Below the pieces are notes generated by a model. That model was given only the letters and a program-made list of their open reading frames with translations, ran no database searches and had not been told where the DNA came from. Source: Ga0077560 sp046330395 (lineage in GTDB: Bacteria; Actinomycetota; Thermoleophilia; Miltoncostaeales; Miltoncostaeaceae). From it: a stretch of DNA of 64,000 bases. Shown piece after piece: positions 62,601-64,000 of the stretch; the first letter of the stretch is position 1, and every line of letters starts with the position of its first letter. A program made the position numbers and the translations under genes. The stretch is taken from NCBI GenBank assembly GCA_046330395.1, contig JAXLSS010000009.1:45167-109166 (forward strand), given 5' to 3'.

Positions 62601-64000
62601 TCCAGTGTGGCGAGCAGTCCATCTACGGCATCATCGAGCTGTCCAACAACCGGCTGCTCACCGTGCATCTCAGCGGCGCGGTGCAGGTGCGTCCGCGCGC
62701 CGAGCTGGGCACGGTGACCGCTCAGCGCAACCTCGGCGGGAAGCCGGTGTACACCGCGCAGCTGCTGTCGGACGGCCGTGTGGCGGTGGGCCGTGACAAC
62801 GGCCAGGTCACGGTGCTGGACCCCGACCACGGTCTGCGCGTGGACGCCACCGTGCAGGCCAGCGATGCGGGCGTGGAGGCCCTGGGGCAGCTCCCCGACG
62901 GACGGCTGCTGTCCGGCGATGACAACGGCACCATCAAGGTGTGGGATCTGGCGCACCTGGACCACCCGCTCCAGACCATCGACACCGGGCACACGGCGGT
63001 CGCATCGTTCGCGCTGGTGGCGGGGGGCCGGCTGGCCTCCGGTGGCAACGGCTACCTCGACCTCTGGAGCGTGGGCACGCGCCTGCGGCACATCAACCAG
63101 GCGGCCCCGGGCGCGGGGCTGGTGATCGCCTCGACCATGCAGGACGGCAACCTGCTGCTCGCCAGCCAGGCCGGCGTGGCGGAGATCCGCAACCCGGACC
63201 GCCCGCGCCAGACCGTCGCGTCGATGTCCATCGGTGACGCCGCCCTCAACTCGGCCGTCCCACTGCCGGATGGCACCGCCGCCACCGTGTCCGGTGCGGG
63301 TCAGCTGCAGCTGTGGGATCTGCGCAGCGCCCCCGGCGTGGTGAGCTCGGCCGAGGAGATCACCGTGCGGCCGGACGGCAGCGTGCAGCACCGGAGCGTC
63401 AGCGCCCTGGGTGCGGTGCCCGGCAACCGCATGGTGTCCCTCAGCGGCGTGGGCCGCCTCACCATGTGGGGCACCACCCCGCCGCGCGCCCTGTGGGGGG
63501 TGCCCAACAAGGACGTCAGCACCACCACGCTGGCGGTGCTGCCCGACGGCCGGGTGGCGACGGGGGACGACCAGGGTGACATCAACATCTGGCCGTCCCG
63601 GCGGCCCACGGGACGGGCCCACCCGGTGCGGCGCGTCCAGGCGCATGCCGGCCGGGTGCGCCAGCTTGTGGTCGCGCCCGACGGCATGCTGGTGGCGGCG
63701 ACCGACGACGGCTTCGTCCAGGTCTGGGACCCCGCGCACATGACCGCACCCGTCGCCACCGGCCGGGCCGGGATCGCCGTCCTGCGGGCGGTGGTCGCCC
63801 TCCCCGGGGGACGGGTGGTGGTGGGCAGCGACGACCACCGCGTCACGTTCCTCACCCGGCGCGGCTCCCGGCTGGTGGGAACGTCCGTGGAGAGCGGGCA
63901 TCAGAGCGTGATGGCGCTGGCGGTGCTGGCGGATGGCCGGGTGGCCTCCGGCCAGAACGACGGGTTCATCCAGGTGTGGGATCCGGCGGCGCCCGCCCGG
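59612..64000 (+). CDS. Protein kinase / TIR-like / nSTAND NTPase / WD40 multidomain protein (3' end outside window)
   Basis: At least 1463 residues. (1) About 50-300: Ser/Thr kinase with GEGGMGVVYRA, VALKVL (Lys85), HRDVKPGN (Asp179), SDFGLA (Asp200) and SAPEQL, all intact. (2) About 307-425: a TIR-like domain (SVVVLHHPQDRRAAGDVVAAL ... GVVLVGRTGLTQWARPLL), with no obvious catalytic Glu confirmed. (3) About 435-860: nSTAND NTPase with PYVGLAPFQEADQGFFVGRE, Walker A VGASGSGKSS and Walker B LVLLVVDQFEE. (4) A membrane helix about 868-890. (5) From about 965: WD40-like repeats such as DGRLAIGGDDGVLQIWD and DGRLLSGDDNGTIKVWD. The frame is continuous with no break seen. Likely a membrane-tethered signalling or defence switch; function is inference. 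Confidence 0.85.
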   Translation, partial: MHPEGTAPHGDGHGHGVGGTLTPPTADTDTMPSDGPGPPPEARPPRLRPGDTLAGYVVQGIAGEGGMGVVYRALEPELRRVVALKVLSGRSPAWDRYRELFRHESQRGAALEHPNVLPVYRSDEVDGVRFIAMRYVDGADLHRTIRRHGRLPLGAVTRIASEVADALDAAHAKGLVHRDVKPGNILISDPGGDERVYLSDFGLAAPASELARGGHQGGTPIYSAPEQLRGGAVGPAADIYALGCTVYEALTGRRAPATGPLPSVADDVPGVPAGVDAVLRRATAEHPQSRYETASQFADALLATRRSVVVLHHPQDRRAAGDVVAALRANGLEAALAGAAPGDDLAGARAGVVLVGRTGLTQWARPLLAVLRGMSSADPALVLAVGRLEGAPELRDPPSPLAGRPVVDLRRCDGDGMDELLHILDAPRRAMHVSGGDVAPYVGLAPFQEADQGFFVGREQEVMRLLDELGRGRFLAVVGASGSGKSSVVHAGLVPAMRARHVGIRVCRCTPGAAAAGSLAAAVGDGLTARGILDDPRALDRATAGDLVLLVVDQFEEVFTLTDSPAERRAVIDNLLFAATCPGGQVHVVLTMRSDFYGRCAEHAELRAMLTEHQVLLGPMDGAALRRAVEEPAAAAGLVVDPGVVRRIVGEVRGRHGALPLMEHLLLELWRRRRANRLTMEAYEASGGVGGALAQRADEVYAGFDDRERGVARRALLRLTSVREDGVDDTRRRVDVDELAVQDDEAPVLTGVLERLAAARLVTLATDPATGRRTAEFTHEALIRAWPKLRAWIRDNREALALHRRLTDASTEWHQSGGDEGLLFRGARLGAWQDRSTEDLNPRELAFLTASRDRADRSRAVHRRRVRLLITGLSTGVVILGTATAVTVIERNNADHDAGAARASTASALVAESQLALSTNRGDPFTLAQRSLAQRRTTAGLDALRAAAGRPLRRLMVAGGPLWSVRRLSDGRLAIGGDDGVLQIWDVGRPQTPIASVQCGEQSIYGIIELSNNRLLTVHLSGAVQVRPRAELGTVTAQRNLGGKPVYTAQLLSDGRVAVGRDNGQVTVLDPDHGLRVDATVQASDAGVEALGQLPDGRLLSGDDNGTIKVWDLAHLDHPLQTIDTGHTAVASFALVAGGRLASGGNGYLDLWSVGTRLRHINQAAPGAGLVIASTMQDGNLLLASQAGVAEIRNPDRPRQTVASMSIGDAALNSAVPLPDGTAATVSGAGQLQLWDLRSAPGVVSSAEEITVRPDGSVQHRSVSALGAVPGNRMVSLSGVGRLTMWGTTPPRALWGVPNKDVSTTTLAVLPDGRVATGDDQGDINIWPSRRPTGRAHPVRRVQAHAGRVRQLVVAPDGMLVAATDDGFVQVWDPAHMTAPVATGRAGIAVLRAVVALPGGRVVVGSDDHRVTFLTRRGSRLVGTSVESGHQSVMALAVLADGRVASGQNDGFIQVWDPAAPAR

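Noticed and set aside
59546..63901. A 1451-codon open frame on the minus strand
   Set aside because: It is the antisense shadow of the kinase-STAND gene. The product is His/Gly/Arg-rich without motifs, while the plus-strand frame shows a full set of kinase, NTPase and WD40 signatures.

Overview
The window is very G+C-rich (well over 70% by eye). Genes are tightly packed and often join by 4-base ATGA/GTGA overlaps, many start with GTG, and reverse-strand shadow frames are long. Gene order (leuS, comEA/comEC, holA, rpsT, murJ, lepA, hemW, hrcA, dnaJ, prmA, rsmE, hinT, phoH, ybeY, dgk, era), an HrcA repressor, MurJ, TlpA/CcmH-type cytochrome maturation proteins, a chemoreceptor and several PKD-type secreted proteins suggest a high-GC actinobacterial lineage outside the classical mycelial groups. 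A Thermoleophilia-like organism is my best guess, but this is inference. No rRNA, tRNA, CRISPR array or transposase gene was recognised.

Layout. 1-17652: housekeeping block. leuS is cut by the window start, then come comEA/comEC, holA, rpsT, and a long plus-strand run from murJ to era covering cell wall, translation quality control, heme, heat shock and ribosome maturation. 17653-18169: a gene-free tract holding two tandem copies of a structured repeat (family 1). 18170-25173: a secreted trypsin-like protease and an Fpg/Nei glycosylase on the minus strand, divergent from deoC-hisIE-trpE-trpG-trpD-trpC. 25183-26282: tlpA and ccmH. 26298-30187: an ECF sigma/zinc-finger/FAD-reductase operon divergent from a secreted helical protein, then a diguanylate cyclase. 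30329-34910: TrpB2, a GAF/degenerate-GGDEF/HD-GYP protein and an HDOD-LuxR protein. 34959-45587: accessory genes, including secreted low-complexity, PKD and Vgb-like proteins, a small HTH protein, a DUF72 protein, cytochrome c, a DHA2-type exporter and a chemoreceptor.

45758-51312: a minus-strand sulfate ABC transporter operon (sbp-cysT-cysW-cysA) and a marR-MFS pair. sbp, the MFS gene and marR are riddled with compensating single-base frame changes confined to about 48985-51190, which looks more like poor sequence quality than gene decay. 51359-64000: an isochorismatase-family hydrolase, a third family-1 repeat, MTA phosphorylase, a PKD protein, a glycosidase-like lipoprotein, an RTX-like protein, a Kef-type antiporter, and a very large protein kinase/TIR-like/nSTAND/WD40 protein cut by the window end.

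The most unusual signals are two families of structured intergenic elements. Family 1 (17680-18047 and inverted at 51947-52171) has a conserved ~200-base body ending in a hairpin whose two arms change together between copies. Family 2 (46727-46892 and inverted at 55127-55290) is a ~165-base element with a nearly invariant core and terminal inverted repeats that differ in sequence between copies yet still pair. Family-1 bodies start just after a stop codon (era, mtnP), and one end of each family-2 element overlaps a TAG stop codon (cysW and the 55289 gene). The large kinase-STAND protein is the strongest protein-level candidate for an undescribed signalling or defence function.
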